The position numbers and the translations under genes are program-made. A stretch of 64,000 bases of DNA from Marinobacter salicampi. Lineage in GTDB: Bacteria > Pseudomonadota > Gammaproteobacteria > Pseudomonadales > Oleiphilaceae. Each line of letters starts with the position of its first letter. The first letter of the stretch is position 1. The stretch lies in assembly GCF_011074795.1 (NCBI RefSeq), contig NZ_JAAMPF010000006.1, forward strand, positions 18,840 to 82,839. The letters run 5' to 3'. The notes beneath the pieces were generated by a model. It ran no database searches, had not been told where the DNA came from, and was given only the letters and a program-made list of their open reading frames with translations. Positions 54,121 through 63,948 of the stretch are shown one piece after another.

Positions 54121-54579
54121 CTAGCGAGTGCGTTGGTCATGGACCTGGGGTTCGATACCCAGGGCCCGCAATTGCCTGAAGTGCGACCGGGCCTGATCCA
54201 GCACCATGGGATCGTTCTGGGCCACCAAGGCCAGGCGCGCAAACCGGTCCGCTTCGGCCGGCAGGGTGGAGGTCAGGATGATGGCCGTATCCCATTCCCG
54301 GGCGACCGGAGGACACAGCAGAATGCCGACAGGGTCCGAACAGGTGACCGCGGAGTCAGGGACAACTGAGTGGGGGATGAAGGCGTCGGGGCGAAACTGC
54401 CAAAGCAGATCATCCAGTTCCTCGGCCTGGCGGGCCGAGTCGCACAGAATGCAGACCCGGTCGCCCTGCTGGAAGGCCTTGTCCGCCAGCCGCACCGCGT
54501 GAAGATGACGGGCGGTGGCGGTAGGCTGAGCCAGGATATGAAACCAGTACGACCGGGCGGCGGGATTACTTGCCGACAT
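54121..54579 (-). CDS. holC: DNA polymerase III subunit chi
   Basis: Clamp-loader accessory protein that binds SSB and holds psi. The 152-residue product shows [20 protein letters not shown] at the start, [20 protein letters not shown] and [15 protein letters not shown], typical of HolC. Its start overlaps the pepA end by 14 bases. The 121-base gap to valS holds no gene that I can see. Confidence 0.92.
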   Translation of the reverse strand: MSASNPAARSYWFHILAQPTATARHLHAVRLADKAFQQGDRVCILCDSARQAEELDDLLWQFRPDAFIPHSVVPDSAVTCSDPVGILLCPPVAREWDTAIILTSTLPAEADRFARLALVAQNDPMVLDQARSHFRQLRALGIEPQVHDQRTR

Positions 54580-56053
54580 TCGACATCAGGTAGTCGACCA
54601 GAAGCGGCACAGGCCGGCCTGAAGAGCCTTTGGTTTTGCCTGAGTGCCACGCAGTGCCGGCAATGTCCAGATGCGCCCAGCGGTAGTCCTTGGTGAACCG
54701 TGACAGGAAGCAGGCTGCGGTAATCGAACCGGCGGCGCGACCGCCAATGTTCTGCATATCCGCAAAGTTACTGTCCAGCAGGGGTTGGTATTCGTCCCAG
54801 ATAGGCAGGCGCCAAACCCGGTCGCAGGCGCGCTCCCCGGCAGCTGTTAGTTGCTCTGCCAGGGCATCGTCATTACTGAACAGGCCGGTCGCCTGGTGGC
54901 CAAGGGCGATGATGCATGCGCCTGTCAGAGTGGCCAGATCCACAACCGTGGCGGGCTCGAAACGCTTGACGTAGGTCAGGGCGTCGCACAAAACCAGACG
55001 GCCCTCGGCATCGGTATTGAGGATCTCAATGGTCTGGCCCGACATGGAGGTCACGATGTCGCCGGGACGGGTGGCCGTTCCGCTGGGCATGTTTTCGGCG
55101 GCAGCGACGACCGCAACAACATTGATGGCAGGCTTGATCTCGGCAATGGCTTGCATGGCCCCGAATACGCTCGCCGCGCCTCCCATGTCGTACTTCATTT
55201 CATCCATGCCTTCGCCAGGCTTGATGCTGATGCCGCCGCTGTCGAAGGTGATGCCCTTGCCCACCAGTACATGGGGTTTGTCCTTGGACTTGCCGCCCCG
55301 GTATTCCATGATGATGAGTTTGGCCGGCTGGGCACTGCCCGCTGATACAGACAGCAATGAGTTCATGCCGAGCTTTTTCATCTGCTTCTCATCAAGAACC
55401 TCGGTCTTGATCACCTCATGGTCTTTCGCCATTTTCTCGGCCTGTTCCGCCAGCCAAGTAGGGTGGCAGACGTTAGGCGGCGTATTGCCGAGGTCGCGGG
55501 TCAGGTTCATGCCGCGGCCCGTGGCCAGGCCCAGAATCAGTGCGTCCTTCAGCGCCTTGCCGGTGCCGGAGGCCGCCACGGTCACTTTGGCGAGTTTAGG
55601 GGCCGGAGCCTTCTCGCTCTTGAACCCGGTAAAGCGGTACATCTGGTCTTCCAGGGTGCGTCCGATCAGGCTGACCCTGTCTGCCTCTGTCCAATCTGTC
55701 GTGTTGGTGCTGGTGTCAGCTAAAGTCACCAGCGCGTTCCTGGCGTTGCTGTCTTTGAGCTGAGAGAAAGCAGCAGTCAACGCCTTGCGGTAATTTGCCG
55801 GGGACCGGTCGCTGTCGCCACCGGTGCCGACTACAAGGATGCGATCCCAAGGCTTGTCGCTAACCGGGAACATCAGTGTACTGGCCAGTTTTCCCGTCAT
55901 GTCACCCGCTTTGTGCAGCTCCGCAAGAAGCCCGCCCAGGGCGGCGTCTGCCTGCTGGGTTGAGTCAGGCCACTGGCCTTTTTCAGGCACGCCCACAACC
56001 AGGCAGTCCGCCTTGATGGCGTCAGGGGTCTTGCTGCTCAGGGTTACATTCAT
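54566..56053 (-). CDS. pepA: Leucyl aminopeptidase PepA
   Basis: Two-metal M17 aminopeptidase; in E. coli PepA also binds DNA for site-specific recombination and carAB control. The ATG at 56053 ([20 protein letters not shown]) gives 495 residues; the frame continues 34 codons upstream without family similarity. Metal-site blocks are [34 protein letters not shown] and the signature [16 protein letters not shown]. Divergent from lptFG, as in E. coli. Confidence 0.96.
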   Translation of the reverse strand: MNVTLSSKTPDAIKADCLVVGVPEKGQWPDSTQQADAALGGLLAELHKAGDMTGKLASTLMFPVSDKPWDRILVVGTGGDSDRSPANYRKALTAAFSQLKDSNARNALVTLADTSTNTTDWTEADRVSLIGRTLEDQMYRFTGFKSEKAPAPKLAKVTVAASGTGKALKDALILGLATGRGMNLTRDLGNTPPNVCHPTWLAEQAEKMAKDHEVIKTEVLDEKQMKKLGMNSLLSVSAGSAQPAKLIIMEYRGGKSKDKPHVLVGKGITFDSGGISIKPGEGMDEMKYDMGGAASVFGAMQAIAEIKPAINVVAVVAAAENMPSGTATRPGDIVTSMSGQTIEILNTDAEGRLVLCDALTYVKRFEPATVVDLATLTGACIIALGHQATGLFSNDDALAEQLTAAGERACDRVWRLPIWDEYQPLLDSNFADMQNIGGRAAGSITAACFLSRFTKDYRWAHLDIAGTAWHSGKTKGSSGRPVPLLVDYLMSNVGK

Positions 56054-56313
56054 AATGTCTCCGGTATGCACTGGTGTGTTGGTAGAGGGCGTTCCGAGGC
56101 CAGGGGCCTGGTCAGACCGCACGCAGCGGGTATAAGCCCTGCAGAATACGGACAAAAATTACGATGGCTATAGGATTGTGGTTCTGGCGCCAATTATCAA
56201 GGGCGCCGGCCGTTCCTCTGTCATTCACCGGACAGGTTACATAGAATAGCGGCCACGTAGTCTGAACATCCGTGCCCCGTTAATCACTCTTCGTTCAATG
56301 GATCGAGATCGCT

Positions 56314-57417
56314 TTGACCCTCATTTTCCGCTACCTGACCCGACAAGTGATGATCAGCATGCTGGCTGTGTCAGGCATTTTGCTGATGGTTTTCATGAGC
56401 GGCCGTTTTATCAAGTACCTGGCGGATGCGGCGGCGGGAGAGCTGGCCGGCGATGTGCTTTTCCAGATCATGGCGTACCGCTTCCCCGGCTTTCTGGAGC
56501 TGATCCTGCCTCTGGGCTTTTTCATCGGCATTCTGCTGGCCTACGGCCGCATGTACCTGGAAAGCGAGATGACGGTTCTGTACGCCTGTGGTGTGAGCGA
56601 GCGCCAGATTCTAGCTCAGACTCTGGTTGGCAGTGTGGTCGTCATGCTGATTGTCGGGTCCATGAGTCTGTTCGTTTCGCCCTGGGGTATGAAGCAGGTC
56701 GAGGCTATCTTCAATGAACAGCGCAAGGCTACCGAATTCGAGATGCTTGCCCCGGGCAGGTTCCAGAGCCTTGAATCCGGCAACCGGGTGACCTATACCG
56801 AGGCCCTTAGTGATGACAAGCGTGAGCTGCAGGGGGTCTTTATTGCCGAGTTTGCTCCGGCAGGGAGCGGGCTTACCATTATCTCGGCCGAGACCGGCTC
56901 CCAGTTTATCGACCAGGATACCGGTAGCCGCTTTCTGGTCCTGCAGGAAGGCACACGTTTCGCTGGCGTCCCGGGCCGACTCGATTATGAAGTCACTGAA
57001 TTCGAGGCCTATGGCCTGAAAATCCAGGGCGGCTCCGGCCGTGACCGGGAGCTGGACGAAGCGGTCAGTACCTGGGAGTTGATGTCTTCAGATGATCCAG
57101 AGGCCATTGCAACTTTACACTGGCGGTTCTCATTGCCCCTGATCGTACCCATCGTCACGCTTCTGGCGGTTCGCCTGAGTCGTGTAAACCCCCGGCAGGG
57201 CCGCTTCTTTCACCTGCTGCCAGCAATGCTGCTTTACATACTTTACCTTGGGCTTTTGATCGTGGCTCGGGATGCGCTGGCTGACCAGAAGGTGCCCGGC
57301 TGGCTGGGGATGCTCTGGGTGCATGCTCTCTTTCTTGTCCTCGGGCTCTGGCTGCAGTTCGGGCCGGCATGGTTACGCAAGCGCAAGCTACAGCGTGAGG
57401 AGCCGGCCCATGCGTAA
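56314..57417 (+). CDS. lptF: LPS export ABC transporter permease LptF
   Basis: Inner-membrane half of the LptB2FG transporter that pulls lipopolysaccharide from the membrane and feeds it to LptC/LptA. 367 residues with six spans and a central periplasmic jellyroll (about residues 130-255). MTLIFRYLTRQVMISMLAVS at the start and KYLADAAAGELAGDVLFQIM fit the family. The start is TTG at 56314, since the only nearby ATG codons are out of frame or too late. It overlaps lptG by eight bases. Confidence 0.94.
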   Translation: MTLIFRYLTRQVMISMLAVSGILLMVFMSGRFIKYLADAAAGELAGDVLFQIMAYRFPGFLELILPLGFFIGILLAYGRMYLESEMTVLYACGVSERQILAQTLVGSVVVMLIVGSMSLFVSPWGMKQVEAIFNEQRKATEFEMLAPGRFQSLESGNRVTYTEALSDDKRELQGVFIAEFAPAGSGLTIISAETGSQFIDQDTGSRFLVLQEGTRFAGVPGRLDYEVTEFEAYGLKIQGGSGRDRELDEAVSTWELMSSDDPEAIATLHWRFSLPLIVPIVTLLAVRLSRVNPRQGRFFHLLPAMLLYILYLGLLIVARDALADQKVPGWLGMLWVHALFLVLGLWLQFGPAWLRKRKLQREEPAHA

Positions 57418-58471
57418 ACTTGACCGCTATGTCATGAGCTCCGTGGCAGGGGCCATGCTCCTTGTGATGCTGGTGGTACTGTCTCTCGACCTTATATTTG
57501 CCTTTATTGCCGAACTTGACGACGCCAAAAACGACTACCAGACACTTCAGGCACTGACGTACGTGTTCATGACCTTGCCTAGACGGATATATGACTATCT
57601 GCCGCTGGGCGCATTCATGGGTTGTCTGGTAGGGCTGGGTGCCATGGCCAGCTCTTCGGAACTGACCGTTATACGGGCAGCCGGGGTCTCAATACGGCGA
57701 ATCGTATGGTCGGCGATGAAACCCACTCTGCTTATCGTGCTTGTGGGGCTTTTGATTGGCGAATACGTAGCACCGCCGACGGAACGCATGGCACAGAGCC
57801 AGAAGGCCATAGCCCAGGGGGCAGGCCAGAACATTGCCTCGGCCACGGGTATCTGGCATCGGGAAGGAGACACCTTTATTCATCTGAATGCGGTCCAGCC
57901 TGATGGCACGCTGCATGGAGTGTCGTTGTTCAGGTTCAACGACGACCGATGGCTGGCGTCGGCGACGTTTGCCAATCAGGCAACTTATCAGGGCGATCAT
58001 TGGCTGCTGGACGAGGTAACCACAACCAGGCTCACGGAGCAGGGTGCGTCCCTGGAAACGGGTGAAAATGAGCGTTGGGAAAGTGGTCTGTCTCCCGATG
58101 TGCTCAGTGTGCTGATCGTCAAGCCCGAGAACCTGTCGATGTCAGGCCTGTTCACCTACGCCACGTATCTTGATGAGCAGGGCCTGCGGGCTGCAACCTA
58201 CTGGCTTGCCTTCTGGAAAAAGGTCCTGATGCCCGTGGGGACCGCGGTCATGGTTCTGGTGGCGATTTCGTTCATCTTTGGCCCCCTGCGTTCGGTAACC
58301 ATGGGGTTTCGGGTATTCACCGGCCTGATTGTCGGGCTCCTGTTCAAATACATGCAGGATTTGCTGGGGCCCATGAGCCTGGTGTTCGGCTTTGATCCGA
58401 TGCTCGCCACGGTAGTCCCGATTGCGTTCAGCGGCCTGGTCGGCTTCCTGTTGATGCGCAAAGCCGGATAG
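57410..58471 (+). CDS. lptG: LPS export ABC transporter permease LptG
   Basis: Partner of LptF in the LptB2FG complex. The ATG at 57410, inside the lptF end, gives 353 residues beginning MRKLDRYVMSSVAGAMLLVM. Family blocks are FIAELDDAKNDYQTLQALTY, YLPLGAFMGCLVGLGAMASS, LTVIRAAGVSIRRIVWSAMK and AISFIFGPLRSVTMGFRVFT. Six spans with a periplasmic jellyroll between spans three and four. It converges with the RDD gene, 27 bases away. Confidence 0.95.
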   Translation: MRKLDRYVMSSVAGAMLLVMLVVLSLDLIFAFIAELDDAKNDYQTLQALTYVFMTLPRRIYDYLPLGAFMGCLVGLGAMASSSELTVIRAAGVSIRRIVWSAMKPTLLIVLVGLLIGEYVAPPTERMAQSQKAIAQGAGQNIASATGIWHREGDTFIHLNAVQPDGTLHGVSLFRFNDDRWLASATFANQATYQGDHWLLDEVTTTRLTEQGASLETGENERWESGLSPDVLSVLIVKPENLSMSGLFTYATYLDEQGLRAATYWLAFWKKVLMPVGTAVMVLVAISFIFGPLRSVTMGFRVFTGLIVGLLFKYMQDLLGPMSLVFGFDPMLATVVPIAFSGLVGFLLMRKAG

Positions 58472-58498
58472 CCGCCTGACGAGGCTGCCCCCACACGG

Positions 58499-58981
58499 CT
58501 ATGTTTTCGGCACCTGAACAATACGGCTCTCTGAGAATTTATCCGGCCAGGTTTCGTTTTTTTTATCCCAGAGCATCCAGAGAAAGCCCAGGCCTGCCGT
58601 GAGCAGACTTGCCCATCCCATCATGAATCGCAGCAGAGCCTGTAGCCAGCTTATGGACGTGCCGTTGGCATTTTCGACCCGGATACGCCAGACCTGCATC
58701 CCCAGAGTCTGGCCGTTACGAGTCCAGAAATAGCCGAAGAACAGATACAGCGTAACGAAAAGGACCGACGTCAGCAGTGGATCGGTATTGAGGTGGCCGC
58801 CTTCCGCCAGTTCCAGGTAGCGGTCGAATCCGATGACCCAGGCTGCGAGTAACGTATACAACCATGTTACGACCAGAAGCACGGCGATGCAGATCAGGCC
58901 ATCGTAAAGCATGGCCAGTAGGCGTTTAACCAAACCGGCTGTGGCGAGGGTTTCGTCCTGATCATGAAAACGTCGGGGCAT
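58499..58981 (-). CDS. RDD family membrane protein
   Basis: A 160-residue protein with three to four spans. The RDD signature is seen in AGLVKRLLAMLYDGLICIAV (the Arg and first Asp) and TLGMQVWRIRVENANG. FGYFWTRNGQTLGMQVW is a family block. RDD proteins may be transporters or exchangers, but most are uncharacterised. The ATG at 58981 was preferred over the much longer open frame because MPRRFHDQDETLATAGLVKR starts just before the domain. Gene order pepA/lptFG/RDD is shared with Pseudomonas. Confidence 0.87.
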   Translation of the reverse strand: MPRRFHDQDETLATAGLVKRLLAMLYDGLICIAVLLVVTWLYTLLAAWVIGFDRYLELAEGGHLNTDPLLTSVLFVTLYLFFGYFWTRNGQTLGMQVWRIRVENANGTSISWLQALLRFMMGWASLLTAGLGFLWMLWDKKNETWPDKFSESRIVQVPKT

Positions 58982-59230
58982 AGCAACTCCAAGGGATTGA
59001 CCTGTTTCAGGCGCGCAAGTATATCGTAATTGGTCCCTGTGAACCTCTCGCGGAGCGTCAGCGGTTTTTGGCCGAGCCGTTGGGAGTCGACTGCAGGATG
59101 ACCCTGTCCTCATATTCCGCAACTGCCTGGGTGGATTTGCCCGCGCCAAGGCCTTTGCCGTTTTTACTCCCCGCGCCCTATGCTAGAGTAGCCGGCTTGT
59201 CCAGCCCGGCTTGGCTGTTTCTTGCGATTC

Positions 59231-59246
59231 GAGCCGGCGCCGGCTC
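59231..59246. repeat. Perfect 16-bp palindrome upstream of alaS
   Basis: GAGCCGGCGCCGGCTC equals its own reverse complement and ends 59 bases before the alaS ATG. Confidence 0.85.
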
Positions 59247-59260
59247 ACAGGTACACTGGT

Positions 59261-59284
59261 CAGTATGACTGACAGTATGACTGA
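59261..59284 (+). repeat. Tandem duplication of a 12-bp unit upstream of alaS
   Basis: CAGTATGACTGA occurs twice head to tail with no mismatch, 22 bases before the alaS start codon. Confidence 0.9.
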
Positions 59285-59305
59285 TCGATCTATCAGGATG
59301 GGGTT

Positions 59306-61933
59306 ATGAAAACCGCACAGTTGCGACAGGCTTTTCTGGATTATTTCAAACAGCACGGCCATACCGTTGTGCCCAGCAGCTCGCTGGTGCCTGCCGATGA
59401 CCCTACACTGCTGTTCACCAACGCAGGGATGAACCAGTTCAAGGACGTGTTCCTCGGCCGCGAAGCTCGTGACTACAGCCGGGCGACATCAACCCAGAAG
59501 TGTGTCCGGGCTGGGGGCAAGCACAACGATCTTGAAAATGTGGGCTACACCGCCCGTCATCACACGTTTTTTGAAATGCTGGGCAACTTCAGCTTCGGCG
59601 ACTATTTCAAACGTGAGGCCATCAACTTTGCCTGGACTTTCCTGACCGGCGATCAATGGCTGTCTTTGCCCAAAGACAAGCTCTGGGTCACTATCTACGC
59701 AACGGATGACGAAGCCTTCGATATTTGGACCCGAGAAATGGGCGTGCCGGCGGAGCGTATCGTCCGTATCGGTGACAACAAGGGTGCTCCCTATGCCTCG
59801 GACAACTTCTGGCAGATGGGTGATACCGGCCCATGCGGTCCCTGTACCGAGATATTCTTTGACCATGGCCCGGACGTCGCGGGTGGCCCGCCGGGTAGCC
59901 CTGAAGAAGACGGCGACCGCTATATAGAGATCTGGAACGTGGTCTTCATGCAGTTCAACCGGGCTGCTGACGGCGAAATGCAGCCGCTGCCAAAGCCCTC
60001 GGTAGATACCGGTATGGGGCTTGAGCGTATAACTGCGGTTATGCAGGGTGTTCACAGCAACTATGAAATCGACCTGTTTCAGGATTTGCTGGCGGCCGCT
60101 TCTGATATTCTCGGTGGCATCGCGACCACAGAGGCTTCGTTGCGGGTGGTGGCAGACCATATCCGTTCCTGTGCCTTTCTTATTGCCGATGGTGTCATGC
60201 CCTCCAATGAAGGCCGCGGGTTTGTCCTGCGGCGTATCATCCGACGCGCTGCCCGACACGGTAACAAACTGGGTGCGACCGAACCGTTTTTCTATCGCCT
60301 CACGGGTGCCCTCGTCGATCTAATGGGCGAAGCTTTCCCCCAGCTGGTTCGTACCCAGGCCCAGATTGAAAGAGTGCTCCAGCAGGAGGAAGAGCAGTTC
60401 GCCAAGACTCTGGACAAAGGTCTGCGACTGCTTGAGCAGGATATAGCGGCACTCGATGCCAAGGTCATTCCCGGCGAAACGGTCTTTGCGCTATACGATA
60501 CCTTTGGCTTCCCGGTGGACCTGACCAACGACATTGCCCGGGAGCGAGGCCTTACGCTGGACTACGATGGCTATGAAAAAGCCATGAATGCCCAGCGGGA
60601 ACGTGCGCGTGCTGCCAGCAAGTTCGGTATCGACTACAACGCCGGACTGCGGCTTGAGGGCAGAACCGAGTTTACCGGTTACGAGCAGATCGACGGTCAT
60701 GAAAAGATCAGCACCGTACTGGTCGGCGGTGAAGAAAAAACCGCTGAGGCGGGGGATGAGGCTGTCATCGTACTGGAACGCACGCCCTTTTATGCAGAAT
60801 CCGGTGGCCAGGTAGGCGATACCGGTCTGCTGACCTGGAGTGGCGGCCGCTTCCAGGTAAAGGATACCCGCAAGGACGGTTCCCACCATCTGCACGTCGG
60901 CACGGTTATCGAAGGTGAATTCTTCCCGGGTCTTGAAGTCGACGCACACATTGATCACTCCCGGCGCCAGGCGACCGCACTGAACCACTCGGCTACCCAT
61001 CTACTGCACGCCGCGCTCCGAAGGATTTTGGGAGAGCACGTAACCCAGAAGGGCTCGCTGGTTGATCCTGACAAGCTGCGTTTCGATTTCTCCCATTTCG
61101 AGCCGGTAACGCCTGAGCAGTTACGTGAAATCGAGCACCAGGTTAACGAACAGATCCAGGCCAATACCCCCGTCTCCACGGAATTAACCGATATGGAGGA
61201 GGCCCAGCGCAAGGGTGCCATGGCCCTGTTCGGCGAAAAATATGGCGATACCGTTCGCGTGCTGAGCATGGGTAAAGATGCCTACTCGGTGGAGCTTTGT
61301 GGCGGCACTCACGTTTCCCGAACGGGCGACATTGGCCTTTTAAGGATAACGTCCGAGAGCGGTATTTCTTCAGGTGTGCGACGCATCGAAGCGGTCACCG
61401 GTCAAGGTGCGCTGGCCTGGATGGAAGCCACCGACAAGGCCTTGCGTGAAGTCGCCGGGCTTGTGAAAGCCAGCCGTGACTCGGCAGTGGAAAAGGTCCA
61501 GGCGTTGGTGGAACGTTCGCGCCAGATGGAGAAGGAGCTCGAACAGCTCAAACAGAAACTGGCGAATTCGGCGGGCACGGATCTGGCGAGCATGGCCATC
61601 GAGGTCAATGGCCTTCAGGTTGTCGCTGCCGAGTTGCCAGGTGCCGATCGCAAGGCCCTGATGGATACGGCGGATCAGTTGAAGAACAAGCTTGGTGAGG
61701 GTGTGGTGGTGCTTGCCAGTGTGGAGGATGGCAAGGTGACGTTGGTCGCAGGAGTCACCAAGTCAGCCACCGGCCGGGTAAAGGCCGGGGATCTGATGAA
61801 ATACCTGGCAGGCCAGGTGGATGGCAAAGGTGGTGGACGCCCGGATATGGCCCAGGGGGGAGGTAACGATCCCGCCAGGTTGCCCGGCGCGCTTGAGAGC
61901 GTGGCGGACTGGATCGCAAAGGCCACAAGCTAA
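59306..61933 (+). CDS. alaS: Alanyl-tRNA synthetase
   Basis: Class II synthetase with editing domain, 875 residues (876 in E. coli). The catalytic part opens [20 protein letters not shown] and shows [35 protein letters not shown] and [15 protein letters not shown]. The editing domain has the zinc motif [12 protein letters not shown] and, further on, [13 protein letters not shown]. The C-terminal oligomerisation/DHHA1 domain ends with [14 protein letters not shown]. It is followed by lysC and csrA. Confidence 0.98.
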   Translation: MKTAQLRQAFLDYFKQHGHTVVPSSSLVPADDPTLLFTNAGMNQFKDVFLGREARDYSRATSTQKCVRAGGKHNDLENVGYTARHHTFFEMLGNFSFGDYFKREAINFAWTFLTGDQWLSLPKDKLWVTIYATDDEAFDIWTREMGVPAERIVRIGDNKGAPYASDNFWQMGDTGPCGPCTEIFFDHGPDVAGGPPGSPEEDGDRYIEIWNVVFMQFNRAADGEMQPLPKPSVDTGMGLERITAVMQGVHSNYEIDLFQDLLAAASDILGGIATTEASLRVVADHIRSCAFLIADGVMPSNEGRGFVLRRIIRRAARHGNKLGATEPFFYRLTGALVDLMGEAFPQLVRTQAQIERVLQQEEEQFAKTLDKGLRLLEQDIAALDAKVIPGETVFALYDTFGFPVDLTNDIARERGLTLDYDGYEKAMNAQRERARAASKFGIDYNAGLRLEGRTEFTGYEQIDGHEKISTVLVGGEEKTAEAGDEAVIVLERTPFYAESGGQVGDTGLLTWSGGRFQVKDTRKDGSHHLHVGTVIEGEFFPGLEVDAHIDHSRRQATALNHSATHLLHAALRRILGEHVTQKGSLVDPDKLRFDFSHFEPVTPEQLREIEHQVNEQIQANTPVSTELTDMEEAQRKGAMALFGEKYGDTVRVLSMGKDAYSVELCGGTHVSRTGDIGLLRITSESGISSGVRRIEAVTGQGALAWMEATDKALREVAGLVKASRDSAVEKVQALVERSRQMEKELEQLKQKLANSAGTDLASMAIEVNGLQVVAAELPGADRKALMDTADQLKNKLGEGVVVLASVEDGKVTLVAGVTKSATGRVKAGDLMKYLAGQVDGKGGGRPDMAQGGGNDPARLPGALESVADWIAKATS

Positions 61934-61941
61934 TATTTAGA

Positions 61942-61969
61942 TTGTAAAGGTAACGCGGGCAATTATAAT
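61942..61969 (+). promoter_or_regulatory. Probable sigma-70 promoter of lysC
   Basis: TTGTAA (61942-61947) and TATAAT (61964-61969) are separated by 16 bases in the 123-base gap after alaS, 87 bases before the lysC ATG. Confidence 0.6.
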
Positions 61970-62056
61970 CCGCACGATTGTTAGGTAGCGGCGTTAAAAA
62001 CCGCTTACGATGGCTTGTTCAAGACCGGCTGTTCCGGCTCGGATAGTAGGAAAAAC

Positions 62057-63289
62057 ATGGCTCTGTTGGTCCAGAAATTTGGCGGTACGTCGGTAGGCTC
62101 GACTGACCGCATTGAAGCCGTAGCTGAAAAGATAAGTCGCTTTCGCAAGGAAGGGCATGATGTTGTAGTTGTAGTGTCAGCCATGAGTGGTGAGACCAAC
62201 CGGCTTATCGCTCTTGCAGAGGCAATCATGGATGAGCCCACGCCACGGGAAATGGATGTGCTGGTGTCCACGGGTGAGCAGGTCACCATTGCGCTGTTGG
62301 CCATGGCATTGCAAAAACGTAATTGTGAAGCCCGTTCCTATACCGGTGCCCAAGTGCGTATTCTGACAGATAGTGCCCATACCAAGGCTCGTATTCGCCA
62401 GATTGATGAACAGCGAATGCGGGAAGATCTGACGGCAGGTCGCGTTGTGGTCGTTGCCGGTTTTCAGGGCATGGATGAGCAGGGCAATATCACAACTCTC
62501 GGTCGAGGGGGCTCAGATACAACGGCAGTGGCACTTGCGGCGGCCCTGAAGGCCGACGAGTGTCAGATCTATACGGATGTGGACGGGGTCTATACTACCG
62601 ACCCACGAGTTGTTGACAGCGCCAGACGCCTCGATCGCATCACTTTCGAAGAAATGATGGAAATGGCAAGCTTGGGTTCGAAGGTGTTACAGATACGTGC
62701 GGTTGAGTTTGCCGGTAAATACAATGTGCCGCTTCGGGTGCTGTCCAGTTTCGAAGAGGGTGGTGGCACCCTGATTACTCTTGAGGATGATAACGTCATG
62801 GAGCAACCGGTTGTTTCTGGCATAGCGTTCAATCGCGATGAAGCCAAGCTCACTATTTCCGGCGTACCGGATACACCTGGCAGTGCTCTGAGGATATTGA
62901 AGCCGATCAGTAACGCCAATATCGAAGTGGATATGATCGTGCAGAACGTAGGGGCAGACAACCGGACTGACTTCACGTTTACCGTTCATAGAAACGACTT
63001 TAGACGAGCAAAGGAAATTCTGGAGCGCGCAGCCACCGAACTCAAGGCAAGAGAAGTCAGTGGCGACAGCAAGATTGCCAAAGTGAGCATCGTCGGCGTA
63101 GGGATGAGATCTCACGCGGGCGTCGCCACGAAAATGTTTGAGGCACTTTCCGACGAGGGCATCAATATCAAGATGATTTCCACGTCTGAGATAAAAATTT
63201 CGGTAGTAATCGATGAAAAGTATCTTGAGCTTGCCGTTCGCGCACTGCACAGTGCGTTTGAACTGGACAAGCCCGGGGGAGAGGTGTGA
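62057..63289 (+). CDS. lysC: Aspartate kinase
   Basis: First step of the lysine/threonine/methionine pathway, phosphorylating aspartate. From the ATG at 62057 (MALLVQKFGGTSVGSTDRIE) the product has 410 residues, the size of the alpha chain of alpha2-beta2 type enzymes. The kinase signature KFGGTSVG is at residue 7; STGEQVTIALLAMAL and TLGRGGSDTTAVALAAAL follow. Two C-terminal ACT domains (SGVPDTPGSALRIL and VGVGMRSHAGVATKMFEAL) bind feedback amino acids. An internal start around the kinase-ACT boundary, giving the beta chain, is known in the family and possible here but unproven. Confidence 0.97.
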   Translation: MALLVQKFGGTSVGSTDRIEAVAEKISRFRKEGHDVVVVVSAMSGETNRLIALAEAIMDEPTPREMDVLVSTGEQVTIALLAMALQKRNCEARSYTGAQVRILTDSAHTKARIRQIDEQRMREDLTAGRVVVVAGFQGMDEQGNITTLGRGGSDTTAVALAAALKADECQIYTDVDGVYTTDPRVVDSARRLDRITFEEMMEMASLGSKVLQIRAVEFAGKYNVPLRVLSSFEEGGGTLITLEDDNVMEQPVVSGIAFNRDEAKLTISGVPDTPGSALRILKPISNANIEVDMIVQNVGADNRTDFTFTVHRNDFRRAKEILERAATELKAREVSGDSKIAKVSIVGVGMRSHAGVATKMFEALSDEGINIKMISTSEIKISVVIDEKYLELAVRALHSAFELDKPGGEV

Positions 63290-63385
63290 CAAGGATTTCA
63301 ATTTGTCCGCACCTTGTAAAAAGGGAGCCATTCACAGGTAGCTAAGGTTTTGGCTACATGTACCGTTTATCAGCGCTTGAACCGC

Positions 63386-63416
63386 TTGTTAAGCCAGTGC
63401 GTGGTCCCATTATAAA
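63386..63416 (+). promoter_or_regulatory. Possible csrA promoter
   Basis: TTGTTA (63386-63391) and TATAAA (63411-63416) lie 19 bases apart, or 18 if TTATAA at 63410 is the -10 element, about 58 bases before the csrA ATG. Spacing is slightly long, so this is a weak call. The rest of the 184-base gap after lysC shows nothing specific. Confidence 0.35.
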
Positions 63417-63473
63417 TGTTGTACGTAGTTGCTTATGTCGGAACAGTAGCTCTGAAAAAAGGGAGTAACGGAC

Positions 63474-63674
63474 ATGTTAATCTTAACGCGCCGTGTCGGC
63501 GAAACCCTGATGGTCGGTGACGAAGTTACTGTCACTGTACTGGGGGTGAAAGGGAATCAGGTACGAATTGGCGTAAATGCGCCCAAGGAAGTCGCCGTGC
63601 ACCGGGAAGAAATTTACCAGCGCATTCAGAGCGAAAAGTCTGACTCTGATGGGCAGGAGCCCGGCAATAGCTGA
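63474..63674 (+). CDS. csrA: Carbon storage regulator CsrA (RsmA)
   Basis: Small dimeric RNA-binding protein that blocks translation or alters stability of mRNAs with GGA loops, controlling carbon flow, motility and biofilm. 66 residues, starting [20 protein letters not shown] with the conserved RNA-contact Arg residues in LTRR and, later, [16 protein letters not shown] with Arg44-type contact. GGAG lies eight bases before the ATG. The lysC-csrA-tRNA order is the same in Pseudomonas. A terminator follows. Confidence 0.98.
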   Translation: MLILTRRVGETLMVGDEVTVTVLGVKGNQVRIGVNAPKEVAVHREEIYQRIQSEKSDSDGQEPGNS

Positions 63675-63682
63675 GAATCGGG

Positions 63683-63715
63683 AAAACCGTCCGAGGGCAT
63701 CTGGACGGTTTTTTT
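63683..63715 (+). terminator. Intrinsic terminator after csrA
   Basis: AAAACCGTCC (63683-63692) pairs with GGACGGTTTT (63703-63712), and the T run continues to 63715. Ten-base loop. Confidence 0.85.
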
Positions 63716-63802
63716 GTGGCGGACGTTCGAATCAGCTAAGAAAAAGTCGGCGTCAACCCTATGAAAACAGAAATATTATGGTACTATACGCCGCGTTCTC
63801 AA

Positions 63803-63893
<91 letters not shown>

Positions 63894-63948
63894 CTATTTG
63901 GCGGGACACGAAAAGCAGTTGAAGTACAGATACAGAAAACCATGTTGC

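Larger units (their letters stand above)
58982..59305. promoter_or_regulatory. Leader region of alaS with palindrome and tandem repeat
   Basis: A 324-base gap without a convincing gene. It contains a possible promoter TTGCCG (59155-59160) with TATGCT (59179-59184), spacing 18; a perfect 16-base palindrome GAGCCGGCGCCGGCTC at 59231-59246; and a perfect tandem duplication of CAGTATGACTGA at 59261-59272 and 59273-59284, each copy having its own CAGT-ATG-ACTG symmetry. The palindrome could be an operator; E. coli AlaRS represses its own gene through a palindrome near the start site. Confidence 0.5.

Noticed and set aside
53160..54179. 339-codon open frame opposite valS
   Set aside because: Antisense shadow; extends into the holC-valS gap only by chance.
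56298..56717. 139-codon plus-strand open frame with an ATG near the lptF start
   Set aside because: Different frame from lptF; translation is low-complexity and the TTG frame matches LptF throughout.
58468..58502. ATAGCCG/CGGCTAT inverted repeat between lptG and the RDD gene
   Set aside because: Seven pairs but a 21-base loop and overlap with both gene ends; too weak to call as terminator.
59068..59268. Possible small gene of 66 codons before alaS
   Set aside because: No ribosome site, no family resemblance, and it runs across the palindrome and promoter-like region.
63292..63320. ACAAGG/CCTTGT inverted repeat after lysC
   Set aside because: Short stem with a long loop and an A-run instead of a T-run on the coding strand.
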